Part shown: one piece after another, positions 19,598 to 30,968 of the stretch
How the letters are laid out: every line of letters starts with the position of its first letter
Position numbering within the stretch: position 1 is the stretch's first letter
Source of the DNA: Paraglaciecola sp. MB-3u-78
GTDB lineage: Bacteria > Pseudomonadota > Gammaproteobacteria > Enterobacterales > Alteromonadaceae
Direction: 5' to 3'
DNA: 64,000 nucleotides
NCBI RefSeq assembly: GCF_002835935.1
Contig: NZ_PJCF01000002.1
Span: 365,872 to 429,871 of the forward strand
Made by a program: the position numbers and the translations under genes
Notes under the pieces: generated by a model
The model's database searches: none
Seen by the model: the letters and a program-made list of their open reading frames with translations, nothing else
What the model was told of the DNA's origin: nothing

Positions 19598-21067
19598 CTA
19601 ACCTAAGCGGTAGTTTGGTGCTTCTTTAGTAATACTCACATCATGCACATGGGACTCTCCCATTCCAGCAGATGTCACTTTGACAAACTGTGGTTTAGTG
19701 CGTAACTCTTCAATGGTAGCGCAACCGGTCAATCCCATAGCTGAACGTAAACCACCCATTTGTTGGTGAATAATATTAGAGATAGGTCCTTTATAAGCAA
19801 CACGGCCTTCAATGCCTTCAGGAACTAACTTCTCTGCACTTTTACTGTCTTGGAAATACCTATCAGAGGAGCCATTATTTTGATCCATAGCGCCCAAAGA
19901 ACCCATGCCACGATAGGATTTAAAATAACGCCCTTGATACAATTCCACTTCACCCGGCGCCTCTTCGGTTCCTGCCAACATGCTACCGACCATCACTGAG
20001 CTCGCACCCGCGGCCAAAGCTTTTGCAATATCGCCAGAAAAACGAATCCCGCCATCAGCGATTACTGGCACATCAGTACCTTTAAGAGCTTCAACCGCAT
20101 CAGATACCGCAGTAATTTGTGGCACACCACAACCTGTAACAATACGGGTGGTACAAATTGACCCTGGGCCAATTCCAACTTTAACCCCGTCAACACCAGC
20201 ATCCGCTAAGGCTTTGGCGCCCTCACCTGTAGCAACATTACCTGCAATTAGTTGCACGTCTGGGTAATCTTGACGTACCTTCCTCACTCGGTCGATGACG
20301 CCTTGGGAATGACCGTGGGAAGTATCAATCAGTAATACGTCAACCCCAGCTTCAATTAACGCTTTAATACGTTCATCTGTTCCCGGTCCAACACTCACAG
20401 CGGCTCCAACCCGTAAGCGGCCCAGTTCGTCTTTACAAGCGTTAGGTTTGCTTTCTGCTTTTTGGAAATCTTTAACAGTAATCATGCCAGTCAGTTTGAA
20501 TACATCATCAACCACCAGAATTTTTTCTATGCGGTATTCGTGCATTAACTCAAGCACTTGTTCAGAGGGTGCCCCCTCTTTGACTGTGACCAAATCATTT
20601 TTCTTAGTCATAACACTGGAAATAGGTTGTTCTAACCTTTTTTCAAAACGCAGATCACGACCCGTTACGATACCGATTAGGTTGTTATCTTCATCAACTA
20701 CGGGGAAACCAGAGAAACCATGCATTTTGCACAAGGCATTAATTTCACCAATTGTGGCTGTGGGTAGCACAGTGACAGGGTCAGACACCACGCCACTTTC
20801 GTATTTCTTCGCTGTTCTTACATGTTCAGCCTGTTGTTCTGGCGTCATGTTTTTATGAATAAATCCGATACCGCCTTCTTGGGCTAATGCAATAGCTAAA
20901 CGCGCTTCAGAAACGGTGTCCATTGCGGCAGAAATCAGGGGAATATTTAAACTAACACCACGGGTTAATCTTGTTTTAAGATTAGCGGTGTGAGGGAGTA
21001 CAGTTGAGTGCCCGGGTACTAACAAAACATCGTCAAACGTAAGGGCTTCTTTAGCGATCCTTAACAT
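19598..21067 (-). CDS. guaB: Inosine-5'-monophosphate dehydrogenase
   Basis: Oxidises IMP to XMP with NAD, the committed step to GMP. TIM barrel with two CBS domains inserted at about residues 95-205. The catalytic Cys305 lies in [11 protein letters not shown], and the mobile-flap region contains the [14 protein letters not shown] stretch. 489 residues, normal. The ATG has an AGGTGA site 7 bases upstream. First gene of guaBA and divergent from xseA, as in E. coli. Confidence 0.98.
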   Translation of the reverse strand: MLRIAKEALTFDDVLLVPGHSTVLPHTANLKTRLTRGVSLNIPLISAAMDTVSEARLAIALAQEGGIGFIHKNMTPEQQAEHVRTAKKYESGVVSDPVTVLPTATIGEINALCKMHGFSGFPVVDEDNNLIGIVTGRDLRFEKRLEQPISSVMTKKNDLVTVKEGAPSEQVLELMHEYRIEKILVVDDVFKLTGMITVKDFQKAESKPNACKDELGRLRVGAAVSVGPGTDERIKALIEAGVDVLLIDTSHGHSQGVIDRVRKVRQDYPDVQLIAGNVATGEGAKALADAGVDGVKVGIGPGSICTTRIVTGCGVPQITAVSDAVEALKGTDVPVIADGGIRFSGDIAKALAAGASSVMVGSMLAGTEEAPGEVELYQGRYFKSYRGMGSLGAMDQNNGSSDRYFQDSKSAEKLVPEGIEGRVAYKGPISNIIHQQMGGLRSAMGLTGCATIEELRTKPQFVKVTSAGMGESHVHDVSITKEAPNYRLG

Positions 21068-21205
21068 GCAATATCACCTATAAATGCGGATTTAATTGCG
21101 GCGCAATTCTAGCGGCTTTAGGCATATCAGTCTAGATATATATCAGAATTGGGAGTAAATCAGGTAAACTTCTTCATAATGTTTTATTAGAGATCCCAGC
21201 AATCA

Positions 21206-22552
21206 ATGTTTCCAGTCCATAACACAACAAAAAACATCCTTACTGTTAGTAAACTCAATCGCTTGGCCCGCTCGGTTTTAGAAGCCGAAATTGGTCAAAT
21301 CTGGCTGTCAGCTGAAATTTCAAATTTTGTCGCGGCTAGTTCTGGTCATTGGTACTTCACCCTTAAAGATGATCGTGCCCAAGTCAAAGGGGCAATGTTT
21401 AAAGGTGCAAATCGCAAAGTGCATCAAAAGCCTAAAGAAGGTGACAAAGTTTTAGTCAAAGCAAACATCAGTTTGTATGAGCCAAGAGGTGATTACCAAA
21501 TCATCGTTGAGCATATGGAGCCAGAAGGTGAAGGACAACTTAAACAACAATTCGAAGTATTAAAACGACAATTAGCCTCAGAGGGGATATTTGCACAAGA
21601 ATTTAAAAAACAGATACCCGAAATTGTCTTAAAAGTAGGTATAGTTACCTCACCCACCGGTGCCGCGTTGCATGATATTTTAACTGTACTACAAAGGCGT
21701 AATCCTGCGATTGAAGTGGTTATCTATCCCAGTCAAGTGCAAGGTGATAGCGCAGTTTCGCTTATTTGTGCGGCAATTACTCAAGCCAACCTCAGAGACG
21801 AAGTAGATGTGTTAATTGTTGGCAGAGGTGGCGGCTCTTTAGAAGATCTCTGGTGTTTTAACAGTGAACAGGTGGCCAGAACAATATTTGCCTCTTCCAT
21901 ACCTATAATAAGTGCAGTCGGTCACGAAATAGATGTGAGCATTGCAGATTTTGTGGCAGATATGCGTGCTCCAACCCCTTCAGCCGCAGCCGAACTGGTG
22001 AGCCAAGACCAATCAACGTTGCACAATAAAACCTTAATCCTACAAGACAAGTTACTTAAGGCCTTTAGCCGTTTGCAACAAGCACGCCTTCATCAGCATC
22101 AGGCTGTAAAACAGCGATTACTGCATAACCACCCGCAAAAGCAGTTAGAACAAAAAAGCCAATATGTTGATCAATTACACGCCTCTTTACAATCAGCAAT
22201 CAAACAAATTTTAACCCAGGTAAAACAACGGCAAGAGCATATATATAGTCGACTCTCTTTAACCTCACCGCAGAAACTGCTGCAACGTCATCAACTAAGA
22301 TTGCAAGAATTGCAGACAAAATTACAAAGAAGCTGCCAACAACTAGTAGACAACAAACAGCAAAAATTACTCAATAATATGCATCTATTAGATACCGTAA
22401 GCCCGTTAGCCACCTTGGCACGAGGTTACAGCATTAGTTTTAAGCACGGAGAAATAGTTAAAAATACCCAACAAGTTCAAGTTGGCGATGTATTAGTGAC
22501 TCGTTTAGAAGACGGAGAAGTACACAGTAAAATTAACCAGATACAGGAATAA
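21206..22552 (+). CDS. xseA: Exodeoxyribonuclease VII large subunit
   Basis: Large subunit of the single-strand-specific exonuclease VII, acting in DNA repair and mutation avoidance with XseB. The N-terminal OB-fold (about residues 10-110, with ISNFVAASSGHWYFTLKDD) precedes the catalytic core containing VGIVTSPTGAALHDI, GRGGGSLEDLW and AVGHEIDVSIAD. A long Gln-rich coiled coil (about 270-400) binds the small subunit. 448 residues, normal. xseB is not in the window. Divergent from guaB. Confidence 0.97.
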   Translation: MFPVHNTTKNILTVSKLNRLARSVLEAEIGQIWLSAEISNFVAASSGHWYFTLKDDRAQVKGAMFKGANRKVHQKPKEGDKVLVKANISLYEPRGDYQIIVEHMEPEGEGQLKQQFEVLKRQLASEGIFAQEFKKQIPEIVLKVGIVTSPTGAALHDILTVLQRRNPAIEVVIYPSQVQGDSAVSLICAAITQANLRDEVDVLIVGRGGGSLEDLWCFNSEQVARTIFASSIPIISAVGHEIDVSIADFVADMRAPTPSAAAELVSQDQSTLHNKTLILQDKLLKAFSRLQQARLHQHQAVKQRLLHNHPQKQLEQKSQYVDQLHASLQSAIKQILTQVKQRQEHIYSRLSLTSPQKLLQRHQLRLQELQTKLQRSCQQLVDNKQQKLLNNMHLLDTVSPLATLARGYSISFKHGEIVKNTQQVQVGDVLVTRLEDGEVHSKINQIQE

Positions 22553-22753
22553 TCATTCAACTAAGAAATGTGAACTTAATCAAACTTGTGGATAATAACT
22601 TGGCACAAAACAAACAATCTAGTCATACGATGGCGTCGCGCTACCATATTAACTAAAGTAGCGCCTGCCCTGAAATATCTATCTACATATCAAATAAATT
22701 AACCGTTATTTTCACATTCTAATTGAGCTCAGATTTTAATTGAGTTAGCTAGG

Positions 22754-24205
22754 TTATTTTGCATTTTTATGCAAACGTATAAGTTGTCTACGTTTACGAC
22801 GTTGTGAATCATTTAAGCTGCTGTGGTCGGTTTGGAAAGGGTTCACACTCTCTCTAAATTCAATTTTGATTGGCGTACCCATGACTTTTAATGATTTACG
22901 GAAATAATTCATCAAATAACGCTTATAGGAATCCGGTAAATCTTTTAACTGATTACCATGGATTACGATAAGAGGAGGATTGTATCCACCAGCATGAGCA
23001 TATTTCATTTTAACACGACGGCCACGCACTACAGGCGGCTGATGATCTTCCTGGGCCATATCCATAATACGCGTCAACATAGAGGTATTGACCCGTTTAG
23101 TTGCTGAAGAGTAGGCTTCTTGCACCGATTCAAATAAGTGCCCGACTCCCGTGCCATGTAATGCTGAAATAAAGTGTAGACGGGCAAAATCGATAAAGCC
23201 CAAACGTCTGTCTAACTCACGTTTAATTTCTTCTTTAATAGTTTTATCTAGACCATCCCATTTATTCACTGCTACAACTAAGGAGCGACCGGCATTGAGA
23301 ATAAAACCTAATAAACTCAAATCTTGGTCGGTAATTCCTTCCTGAGCGTCAACGACAAATAACACCACATTCGATTCTTCAATGGCTTGTAATGTTTTTA
23401 CAATAGAAAACTTTTCCACTGCTTCTGAGATATTTCTGCGTCTTCTCACCCCTGCAGTATCGATCAGAATGTATTCTCTATCGTCACGTTCCATAGGAAT
23501 AAAAATACTGTCTCGAGTCGTACCAGGTTCGTCATAGACCACCACACGTTCTTCGCCTAAAATACGATTGGTAAGAGTAGACTTACCCACATTAGGTTTA
23601 CCCACTATCGCTAACTTTATAGGCAGAGCTTGTAATTTAGCAAGCTGCTCATCGGCGTCTTCCTCTTGAAGCTCTTCATCACTTTCTTCAGGAATGTGCA
23701 TATCTGGAAATTCTGCAGCAATAGGCGCAAGAGAGTTTTGCAATAATTGTGTTACCCCTCTACCGTGAGCGGCAGCTATTTGATTCACATCCCCCAGACC
23801 TAAGGCAAAGAAATCAGCACTTTCGGTATCGCCATCAATCCCATCAACTTTATTGGCAACCACATAAACCGGTTTTTCTTGTTTACGTAGGTGCTCAGCG
23901 ATACCTTGATCTGCCGCGGTCATGCCAGTACGGGCATCAACTAAAAACAACACCACGTCGGCCTCTCCAATAGCCAACAGGGATTGTTCGGCCATAACCA
24001 CATCAATGCCTTGTTCGTCGCCACTAATGCCGCCAGTATCGACCACAATAAATTGTAATCCTTCATATTTGGCTTGCCCGTATTTTCTATCCCGAGTGAG
24101 GCCGGGAAAATCAGCCACCAACGCATCTCGAGTGCGTGTTAGACGATTAAATAAGGTAGATTTTCCAACGTTTGGGCGGCCAACTAAGGCAACAACGGGT
24201 AACAT
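22754..24205 (-). CDS. der: Ribosome biogenesis GTPase Der (EngA)
   Basis: Essential GTPase for 50S subunit assembly. It has two GTPase domains in tandem with P-loops GRPNVGKST (near residue 9) and GKPNVGKST (near 208), switch motifs DTGG and DTAG, and NKxD motifs NKVDG and NKWDG. An acidic linker ([15 protein letters not shown]) separates them, and a C-terminal KH-like domain ends in a basic tail. The ATG at MLPVVALVG is chosen over an in-frame TTG seven codons earlier because the family begins there. Last gene of the hisS-yfgM-bamB-der segment. Confidence 0.97.
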   Translation of the reverse strand: MLPVVALVGRPNVGKSTLFNRLTRTRDALVADFPGLTRDRKYGQAKYEGLQFIVVDTGGISGDEQGIDVVMAEQSLLAIGEADVVLFLVDARTGMTAADQGIAEHLRKQEKPVYVVANKVDGIDGDTESADFFALGLGDVNQIAAAHGRGVTQLLQNSLAPIAAEFPDMHIPEESDEELQEEDADEQLAKLQALPIKLAIVGKPNVGKSTLTNRILGEERVVVYDEPGTTRDSIFIPMERDDREYILIDTAGVRRRRNISEAVEKFSIVKTLQAIEESNVVLFVVDAQEGITDQDLSLLGFILNAGRSLVVAVNKWDGLDKTIKEEIKRELDRRLGFIDFARLHFISALHGTGVGHLFESVQEAYSSATKRVNTSMLTRIMDMAQEDHQPPVVRGRRVKMKYAHAGGYNPPLIVIHGNQLKDLPDSYKRYLMNYFRKSLKVMGTPIKIEFRESVNPFQTDHSSLNDSQRRKRRQLIRLHKNAK

Positions 24206-24223
24206 AAATACATATCCTGTAGA

Positions 24224-24297
24224 CAAAAACGGCTTAGAAACATTCCAAGCCGTTAAAAAATTATTAGTGTGATTTTTAGTTAATTAGCAAAAATCAC
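24224..24297 (-). terminator. Two tandem hairpins between bamB and der
   Basis: Read on the minus strand, the first hairpin after bamB has a 9-bp stem (GTGATTTTT/AAAAATCAC) followed by ATTTTTTAA. The second has stem AACGGCTT/AAGCCGTT with five T after it. Together they look like an intrinsic terminator or attenuator after bamB, which would reduce readthrough into der. Confidence 0.65.
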
Positions 24298-24309
24298 ACA
24301 AAACCTGCT

Positions 24310-25539
24310 TTATGGCGTTTTAATAGCCACTAATTTACCATCTCGAGTTTGGGTGTATAAGATGTCTCCATCAACCACTGGCGAGTGGTAAATACCTTCG
24401 TCTTCATCATCCCCCCCCACTTCTAAGCGGGCGACAATTTTACCATCAGCTTGGTCAAACCAATGTAAATAGCCATATTTATCGCCTGCTACTAAATAGT
24501 TACCAACGGGTGTAACCCCTGTCAACAAACGACCTTTCAGTGCGCCTTGGCTCCATAACTCAACACCATTACGACTATCTAATGCATACACATTACTGCT
24601 TACATCAACTAAATATAGTGTGCTGCCCGACAATGACAAACGACGAAATGACTTGTATTCACGTTTCCAAATGATACGCCCTGTACGCAATTCAACAGCG
24701 GCAAGTGAACCATCATAAGAGATGACGTAAACATTGCCACCCGCCACTAAAGGCTCGCTATCAATATCAACAATTCGTTCTAACTCGGTCACGCCTGTAG
24801 CAGCCGAAATCACTTGCTCCCAAGCAGTCTGGCCTGTTTCAAGAATATTAACGATCAGTTTGCCCGTTGCAGTACCTATAATAGCACCACCGTTGACCGC
24901 AGCTGGGGAAGATACACCACGCAATGACAAAGGTGGTACATCGGACTCAGACGACCACACTTCTTCGCCACTATCTGCATTTAAGGCAAATATAAATCCA
25001 GAGCCAGTGTTGATCAGTACAATACCCGCATCAATAGCAGGTGATGCTAAGACTTCGCCTTTAACCGTTGTGATCCACTTTTGTTCGCCGGTATTGGCAT
25101 CCAGCGCCACAACTTCACCGTTTTCAGTACCAAAAAAGACCGTTTCATATGCGACACTAATACCACCAGCAATTTTAGCTGACAAACCATTCGACCAGAG
25201 TTTTCTGACTCCTGAGGTCAAACCTTGTTCGTCGTAAATAGCAAAGTTTTTAGACCATATCTTTTTACCTGTAGCTTGATCGTAGGCATTGACTTGGCCT
25301 TGGCGGTTTGCCGCAAAAACTTTGTCATATGCCACTGCTGGCCTAAGTTTTGAATAGAATTTACCAATCCCCACACCAAAATCTACTGACCAAGTTTCGG
25401 TTGGGGTAAATTGTGCTTCAATAGGCTTGAGCCTGCGGACCTCTAACTCTTCTTCTTCGTAAAACCAATTACTAATTGTGGTACAGCTTGATAACAAAAC
25501 AGAACTGATTAACAGCATGAATAAAAAAGATTGTTTCAC
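24310..25539 (-). CDS. bamB: Outer membrane protein assembly factor BamB
   Basis: Lipoprotein of the BAM complex that inserts beta-barrel proteins into the outer membrane. The signal peptide reads MKQSFLFMLLISSVLLSSC with the lipobox LSSC. An eight-bladed propeller of PQQ-like repeats follows (ALDANTGEQKW, ALNADSGEEVW, ALDSRNGVELW). The start is set to a GTG because AAGGTG lies 6 bases upstream and it gives a clean signal peptide; an ATG six codons earlier overlaps the yfgM stop and would add MAKVKI. About 409 residues, near the E. coli 392. Neighbours yfgM and der are the conserved context. Confidence 0.95.
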   Translation of the reverse strand: MKQSFLFMLLISSVLLSSCTTISNWFYEEEELEVRRLKPIEAQFTPTETWSVDFGVGIGKFYSKLRPAVAYDKVFAANRQGQVNAYDQATGKKIWSKNFAIYDEQGLTSGVRKLWSNGLSAKIAGGISVAYETVFFGTENGEVVALDANTGEQKWITTVKGEVLASPAIDAGIVLINTGSGFIFALNADSGEEVWSSESDVPPLSLRGVSSPAAVNGGAIIGTATGKLIVNILETGQTAWEQVISAATGVTELERIVDIDSEPLVAGGNVYVISYDGSLAAVELRTGRIIWKREYKSFRRLSLSGSTLYLVDVSSNVYALDSRNGVELWSQGALKGRLLTGVTPVGNYLVAGDKYGYLHWFDQADGKIVARLEVGGDDEDEGIYHSPVVDGDILYTQTRDGKLVAIKTP

Positions 25540-25549
25540 TATTTTCACC

Positions 25550-26176
25550 TTAGCCATTGGCCGCAATGGCTAAATTATCGAGTTTCATTTTCAAAACTTG
25601 ATCACGATCATTCGTTTCCAAAGCAGCGCTATAAGCTGCTCTGGCTTTATCAAATAACTGTTGAGCTAGGTATACGTCACCCTTAATCTCTTGGCTTTGA
25701 CTTTTAAATGCTTGGTCTGATACCTTCTCTGCACTTGCTAGGGCTAGTTCGAACTCACCTTGTTCTATTTGAATACGAGCTAAACGAAGTTGTGCTATTG
25801 ACTGAACGGCTGTTAATTTGGCATTGCTGGCAACAAACTCAAGCTGTTTGGCCGCTTCAGCTAAGTCTTTGCGTTCGATGGCTTGTTGTGCCATTTCCAA
25901 TGCCATTAACATGGCATAACCTGTGTCACTATGACTATCGATAAAAGATTTGGCTTGTCCAAAGCCTGCTTCACCTTTGATTAATTCTTCAGAAGCTTTT
26001 TCATAAGCAAAAGAGGCTTGCTCTTTTGCGTCAATTTGTGAGTCGTTATAATAGCGCCATCCTAAAAGTCCACCCAAGCCCAATAACGCACCAATAATTA
26101 GCGATAGGCCATTTTCTTTCCAAAAGCGTTTAATGGCTTCAACTTGTTGTTCTTCTGTTTCGTACTGTTCCATCAT
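25550..26176 (-). CDS. yfgM: YfgM family tetratricopeptide-like membrane protein
   Basis: Ancillary chaperone-like protein; in E. coli YfgM associates with PpiD and the Sec translocon. The N-terminus MMEQYETEEQQVEAIKRFWK is the family signature. A single membrane helix (about 24-42) follows and then a periplasmic helical repeat domain. 208 residues, as expected. It lies between hisS and bamB, and ppiD is found about 7 kb away in this window. Confidence 0.93.
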   Translation of the reverse strand: MMEQYETEEQQVEAIKRFWKENGLSLIIGALLGLGGLLGWRYYNDSQIDAKEQASFAYEKASEELIKGEAGFGQAKSFIDSHSDTGYAMLMALEMAQQAIERKDLAEAAKQLEFVASNAKLTAVQSIAQLRLARIQIEQGEFELALASAEKVSDQAFKSQSQEIKGDVYLAQQLFDKARAAYSAALETNDRDQVLKMKLDNLAIAANG

Positions 26177-26244
26177 CCATTCCTATTACTGCTTGGCCAT
26201 TGAAAGTTTAATGGCACATAATGTTAATTCAAAAATTTACGCTT

Positions 26245-27525
26245 TTAGACATTAAATAGTTTTTGTGTAAAGTGAGTTAATTCATTAATTGAAACTGTTT
26301 CTTGAGGTTGCTTTTCTCGCAAGTATTTAACTGCAACTTGCTGTGACGCCATTTCATCCTGACCGATGATAAAGGCGATACTGGCACCACTTTGATCAGC
26401 TCGTTTCATTTGTTTCTTAAAATTCCCACCACCACAATGATTCATCAATTTTATCTGTGGTAAGGCATCTCTTAGTGTTTCACTGACCTGCCTAGCATAT
26501 AGCTCAACAGATTCATCCATAGCAGTGACATAAATATCGACTACCGATACTAAATTTTTATCCAATTCCAATGTTTTTAGCATTAACACTAAACGTTCTA
26601 TTCCCATGGCAAAACCTACGCCCTGAGTTGCTTTACCGCCAAGTTGTTCAACTAAACCGTCATACCGTCCACCAGCACAAACCGTTCCTTGGGAACCTAA
26701 ACTATCAGTGACCCATTCAAATACTGTACGATTATAATAATCAAGCCCACGCACCAAAGCAGGGTTAACTCGATATTGGATACCTAGGTTGTCTAAACGT
26801 TCACATAATCCTTGAAAATGTTTGGCTGATTCTTCATCAAGGCAATCAATCATTTTTGGGGCATCTTTTACAGCGTTTTGTACTTGTGGATTTTTACTGT
26901 CAAGCACTCGCAATGGGTTAGTCTGTAAACGTCTTAAACTATCTTCATCTAACTCAGACTCCCGTGTCTTCAGAAATGCCACTAATTGTTCTTTATAGGA
27001 CACTCTAGCCTCAGCAGAACCAAGAGAATTAATTTCTAAGATGACGTTTTGACTGATGCCAAACTTTTCCCATAACCTTGCACTTAGCAATATCACTTCA
27101 GCATCGATATCAGGTCCAGCTAAACCAAATACTTCTACACCAAATTGATGAAACTGCCTGTATCGTCCTTTTTGTGGGCGTTCGTGGCGGAACATTTGGC
27201 CTATATACCAGAGGCGTTGCTGTTGGTTATACAGTAAGCCATGCTCATTTCCAGCACGCACCACACAGGCGGTACCTTCTGGTCGTAACGTGAGACTGTC
27301 TGAGTTGCGATCTGAGAAAGTGTACATTTCTTTTTCGACTATATCGGTCACTTCACCAATAGAGCGCTTGAATAAATCGGTGCTTTCAACAATAGGCGTG
27401 CGAATTTCTTGATAACCGTAACTGGCGACCACTTGGCGAATGGTAGATTCGACGTACTGCCAAAGCCCTGACTCACTAGGCAAACAGTCGTTCATTCCTC
27501 GGATAGCCTGAATTTGTTTCGACAC
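26245..27525 (-). CDS. hisS: Histidine--tRNA ligase
   Basis: Charges tRNA-His. Class II synthetase with motif 1 around [11 protein letters not shown], motif 2 around [19 protein letters not shown], the histidine-binding signatures [11 protein letters not shown] and CAGGRYDGL, and motif 3 GFAMGIERL. The C-terminal anticodon-binding domain follows. The GTG start giving [16 protein letters not shown] fits the family (E. coli [16 protein letters not shown]) and has AAGAG upstream; a TTG seven codons earlier is less likely. The tRNA-His gene is also in this window. Confidence 0.97.
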   Translation of the reverse strand: MSKQIQAIRGMNDCLPSESGLWQYVESTIRQVVASYGYQEIRTPIVESTDLFKRSIGEVTDIVEKEMYTFSDRNSDSLTLRPEGTACVVRAGNEHGLLYNQQQRLWYIGQMFRHERPQKGRYRQFHQFGVEVFGLAGPDIDAEVILLSARLWEKFGISQNVILEINSLGSAEARVSYKEQLVAFLKTRESELDEDSLRRLQTNPLRVLDSKNPQVQNAVKDAPKMIDCLDEESAKHFQGLCERLDNLGIQYRVNPALVRGLDYYNRTVFEWVTDSLGSQGTVCAGGRYDGLVEQLGGKATQGVGFAMGIERLVLMLKTLELDKNLVSVVDIYVTAMDESVELYARQVSETLRDALPQIKLMNHCGGGNFKKQMKRADQSGASIAFIIGQDEMASQQVAVKYLREKQPQETVSINELTHFTQKLFNV

Positions 27526-27655
27526 TAAAAATAATCTCTTATTCAATAATTAAAAAAGCCACGCATTATAGGGGCTTTAAAGATAAACGTAAAATAATGA
27601 AGCTAAAAAAGGCATAAAAATAATGAAATTTTAGCTAAGACAATTTGCCAGTTAA

Positions 27656-28774
27656 CTAACCTAAGTGTTTTATCTCTATCTTACGGCTTTTATCAAGCTG
27701 ATTGGCTTTTGCTCGAATACGTTTTTCAAGTTGATCCACTAAGTCATCATTAGACAAACGTTCTTTTTGACGTATACCGTCCAAGTAAAACCCACTCATA
27801 TTCCGCGCACCCGTTAAGCCCAGATCCGAAATTTCTGCTTCACCCGGACCATTCACCACACAACCAATAATAGATACATCCATTGGAGTAAGTATGTCTT
27901 CCAATCTCTGCTCTAAGGCATTCACTGTGCTTATCACATCAAATTCTTGGCGAGAACAACTGGGGCAAGCAATGAGGTTAATGCCTCTTGAGCGAATACG
28001 TAATGACTTTAATATGTCAAATCCAACTTTTATCTCTTCTACGGGATCAGCCGCCAAAGAAATTCGGATGGTATCACCAATGCCTTCTGCCAATAACATG
28101 CCTAAGCCTACCGAACTTTTAACTGCACCAGCACGTAAGCCACCTGCTTCAGTGATACCTAAATGTAAGGGTTGATCAATTTTATTAGCTAATAGGCGAT
28201 AAGAGCCTACAGCCAAAAACACATCAGAGGCTTTGACACTGACCTTAAATTGATCAAAATTGAGTTTATCTAAAATGTCCACATGACGCATTGCGGATTC
28301 AACTAACGCTGCAGCGGTAGGCTCACCATATTTTTCTTGTATGTCTTTTTCTAAAGACCCACCATTAACCCCGATGCGAATAGGAATGCCTTTATCTTTG
28401 GCACAATCCACGACTGAACGCACTCGGTCCATACTGCCAATGTTGCCAGGGTTAATCCGTAAACAATCCACTCCGTATTCTGCCACTTTTAATGCAATAC
28501 GGTAATCAAAATGAATGTCTGCAATCAATGGCACTGTGACTTGTTGTTTAATTAATTTGAAGGCTTCAGCTGCTTCCATTGTAGGAACAGACACTCTGAC
28601 TAAATCGCCTCCAACAGCTTGAATGCGTTTAATTTGCGCCACTGTTGCATTCACATCTGTTGTAGATGTATTGGTCATAGACTGCACAGCAATGGGCGCA
28701 CCATCACCTATAGGCACATTACCTACATAGATACGTTTGGAAGGTCGGCGATTAATAGGTGATTCAGAAAACAT
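27656..28774 (-). CDS. ispG: 4-hydroxy-3-methylbut-2-enyl diphosphate synthase (IspG/GcpE)
   Basis: Iron-sulphur enzyme of the MEP isoprenoid pathway converting MEcPP to HMBPP. The cluster ligands are visible in ACPSCSR and CVVNGPGE, and the N-terminal TIM-barrel motif VAVQSMTNT is present (here [14 protein letters not shown]). 372 residues, matching E. coli. Between rodZ and hisS in the conserved order. Confidence 0.97.
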   Translation of the reverse strand: MFSESPINRRPSKRIYVGNVPIGDGAPIAVQSMTNTSTTDVNATVAQIKRIQAVGGDLVRVSVPTMEAAEAFKLIKQQVTVPLIADIHFDYRIALKVAEYGVDCLRINPGNIGSMDRVRSVVDCAKDKGIPIRIGVNGGSLEKDIQEKYGEPTAAALVESAMRHVDILDKLNFDQFKVSVKASDVFLAVGSYRLLANKIDQPLHLGITEAGGLRAGAVKSSVGLGMLLAEGIGDTIRISLAADPVEEIKVGFDILKSLRIRSRGINLIACPSCSRQEFDVISTVNALEQRLEDILTPMDVSIIGCVVNGPGEAEISDLGLTGARNMSGFYLDGIRQKERLSNDDLVDQLEKRIRAKANQLDKSRKIEIKHLG

Positions 28775-28805
28775 AGTGATAATTTAACTCTGGTTATTCG
28801 ATTAT

Positions 28806-29741
28806 TTATTCAGACAGGGGTAAATCAAATTTGGCAATACGGCCAGAAGGCAAGAAAGACATATCTATGAATTCCCCTGCATAGCGGATTTTTACCACTT
28901 CTGGCGCACCTAAAGTCACCTCAAAAGGAGGAATACCAGTGACTGGCATGACTCTGTCTTTGACTTTGACCCCATAAGCTATTTTTTCACCTGTGGCATC
29001 GGTCAGATTCATCCAGCAATCACCAGAAAATTCAAATATCAACTTAACGGGTGCGGCAGTTTCGACAACTGTTGTTTCTGTAGCATCAGTCAGTATGCCT
29101 AAACTACTGGTACCACTCTCACCGTCTGAAGGAATAGATTGATTACCGGTTAATAGCTCTTCGGAAACAGCGGCATCATCCAAAGACGTATTTCCATTGT
29201 TCTCCGTGGGTATTAAGGTCGCAGTATCTGAGTTTAAGGTTTCTTCAATTGGCAATGCTTCTTGGGAAATATCGTTTTTAACAACAGTTTCTGGATAATT
29301 AACCTCATTTGATGCTGTGGTCTCTGTTGGGCTTTGTTGAAACCACCAAATAACCACTAGGGCAATAATTGCGGCCAAAATCAAATACGTTACTAACATC
29401 AACTTGTCATCATTGGCCTGATGAGCAACTCTCCGTGAAAAACTTTGAAGTTTGACAGGTTCTTTTTTCTGAGTGCTTAGCTTTTCAAAAGCGTTCAGGA
29501 TCTCTGCCTCTTCAACATGAACATGTTTTGCGTAGAGTTTTAAATACCCCCTAACAAAGGTCAACGAAATATTAATATCGAAGTTGTCTAGTTCAATGTC
29601 TTCAATAAGAGCTCTTTTTAATTTCATTTTATCAGCAATGTCCTGAGTCGATAATTTAGCACGCTCACGAGCCTGTCTTAATATTTGACCCGGTCCTTGA
29701 TTAACAGACTCTGGTTGTTGTACTTCTTCATTTTCAATCAT
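28806..29741 (-). CDS. rodZ: Cytoskeleton protein RodZ
   Basis: Inner-membrane protein linking MreB to the elongasome and cell shape. An N-terminal Cro/CI-type helix-turn-helix domain (about 15-80, with LRQARERAKLSTQDIADKM) precedes a membrane helix near residues 118-136. A Thr/Ser-rich periplasmic linker of about 90 residues follows, and a C-terminal DUF4115 domain (about 225-305) with FSGDCWMNLTDATGEKIAYG. 311 residues. Sits between pilW and ispG as usual. Confidence 0.95.
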   Translation of the reverse strand: MIENEEVQQPESVNQGPGQILRQARERAKLSTQDIADKMKLKRALIEDIELDNFDINISLTFVRGYLKLYAKHVHVEEAEILNAFEKLSTQKKEPVKLQSFSRRVAHQANDDKLMLVTYLILAAIIALVVIWWFQQSPTETTASNEVNYPETVVKNDISQEALPIEETLNSDTATLIPTENNGNTSLDDAAVSEELLTGNQSIPSDGESGTSSLGILTDATETTVVETAAPVKLIFEFSGDCWMNLTDATGEKIAYGVKVKDRVMPVTGIPPFEVTLGAPEVVKIRYAGEFIDMSFLPSGRIAKFDLPLSE

Positions 29742-29750
29742 AGTTTAGCT

Positions 29751-30935
29751 TTACTCTACAACGCTTGGGGCAACTAAAAATAACTTCTTACCTTCGAAAA
29801 TAGCCGACGCATCGGCTAAGCCATTCCAGTCTATCAGACGTTGCATTTTGATGTTGTAAAGAAGCGAAATACGATACAAGTTCTCGCCACTGGCAACAAT
29901 ATGTAACTCTGGTATAGCTAAAATTTCTGACTCTTCTTGAGTAACCTGCTCTGGTTGTTGTTCTGCAACCGCTGCACTTGTTTCGGTAATGTCATCCGTT
30001 TCTATTTTATCGTCTTTTCCATTTACCAATAAAATTTTCTTTTCTGGTGTTGTCGCTACAACCTCAGAGGGTTTTTCAACGGGTTGTGATTCAAGCAACT
30101 CTGATGCTGTATTCACGTCCTTGGATAATATTGAAAGCTTTGTGGTTTTCTTCTCTATTTCCAGAGGCGGCTCTTGGTCAGTTAACATTGTTTTTGTGAC
30201 TGGATCATTAGGATACATCCTTAACAACATTTCTGAATAACCTTTTGCCGCAGTATCGTTGCCGATGCCACTCTCTATCTGCATTGCCATCAACAGGCTT
30301 TGAGGACTTATCTGAGCAATTTTTTCATAACGCCTGAGAATTTCTCTGGCTTCTTGCCACTGTTGTGCCTCAACCAATGAACGTGTAAGTAAAAATAAAC
30401 TGTTCGCTCTTCCTGGCTGGTGATTAACTGCATTACGTAAGTATTGAATGGCGTCTTCAGGTTGCCCTTGGCTTCGGCTACACAGAGCTAAATTTTCATA
30501 GGTTTCAGCACTGGAAATATAACTGCTGGTATTCACTGCTTTGAGAAAATATGTCTTTGCATTTTCATAGTCACCATTCTGGCATAAAAAAGCCCCATAA
30601 CTATTCGCAATGTTGGCATTTTTTGGTTCAAGATCCATAGCAAATTGATAAGCACTTTCTGCTTGCTCTAACTCATTCACACTTTGATAATAATAAGCCA
30701 TAGCAAAATTAGCATCTGCTGATCTTGGTGCAAATTCTAATGCTTTGTCTAAATTAAATTTTGCTTGGCTAAAGTTACCGTTTTTAAGATAAGTCAAACC
30801 AAGAGAAACACGGGTTTGGGCAGCTTTTAACTGATCAAAATTATCACCAAAACTTTGGTTATTTTGACTGATGCATCCGCTGAGTAGCATCAGGGAAATA
30901 CAAACAATACTGATAATGTTTAGCATGGAGTTCAT
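29751..30935 (-). CDS. pilW: Type IV pilus biogenesis/stability protein PilW with C-terminal LysM domain
   Basis: Outer-membrane lipoprotein (pilotin type) needed for type IV pilus secretin assembly. The signal peptide ends in lipobox LSGC, followed by five to six TPR repeats (about residues 30-245, for example ADANFAMAYYYQSVNELEQA). An acidic, Gln/Thr-rich linker of about 90 residues comes next. Residues 341-394 form a LysM fold (VASGENLYRISLLYNIKMQR), a peptidoglycan-binding module. Canonical PilW/PilF is about 250 residues, so the linker and LysM are an extension. The start ATG has AAGG just upstream. Conserved position between rlmN and rodZ. Confidence 0.92.
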   Translation of the reverse strand: MNSMLNIISIVCISLMLLSGCISQNNQSFGDNFDQLKAAQTRVSLGLTYLKNGNFSQAKFNLDKALEFAPRSADANFAMAYYYQSVNELEQAESAYQFAMDLEPKNANIANSYGAFLCQNGDYENAKTYFLKAVNTSSYISSAETYENLALCSRSQGQPEDAIQYLRNAVNHQPGRANSLFLLTRSLVEAQQWQEAREILRRYEKIAQISPQSLLMAMQIESGIGNDTAAKGYSEMLLRMYPNDPVTKTMLTDQEPPLEIEKKTTKLSILSKDVNTASELLESQPVEKPSEVVATTPEKKILLVNGKDDKIETDDITETSAAVAEQQPEQVTQEESEILAIPELHIVASGENLYRISLLYNIKMQRLIDWNGLADASAIFEGKKLFLVAPSVVE

Positions 30936-30968
30936 TAGGACCTTTTAGACATATTGGCTATAAAAAAT

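Noticed and set aside
22638..22664. Hairpin GCGCTAC/GTAGCGC after xseA
   Set aside because: The 13-base loop and missing T tract make a terminator call unsafe.
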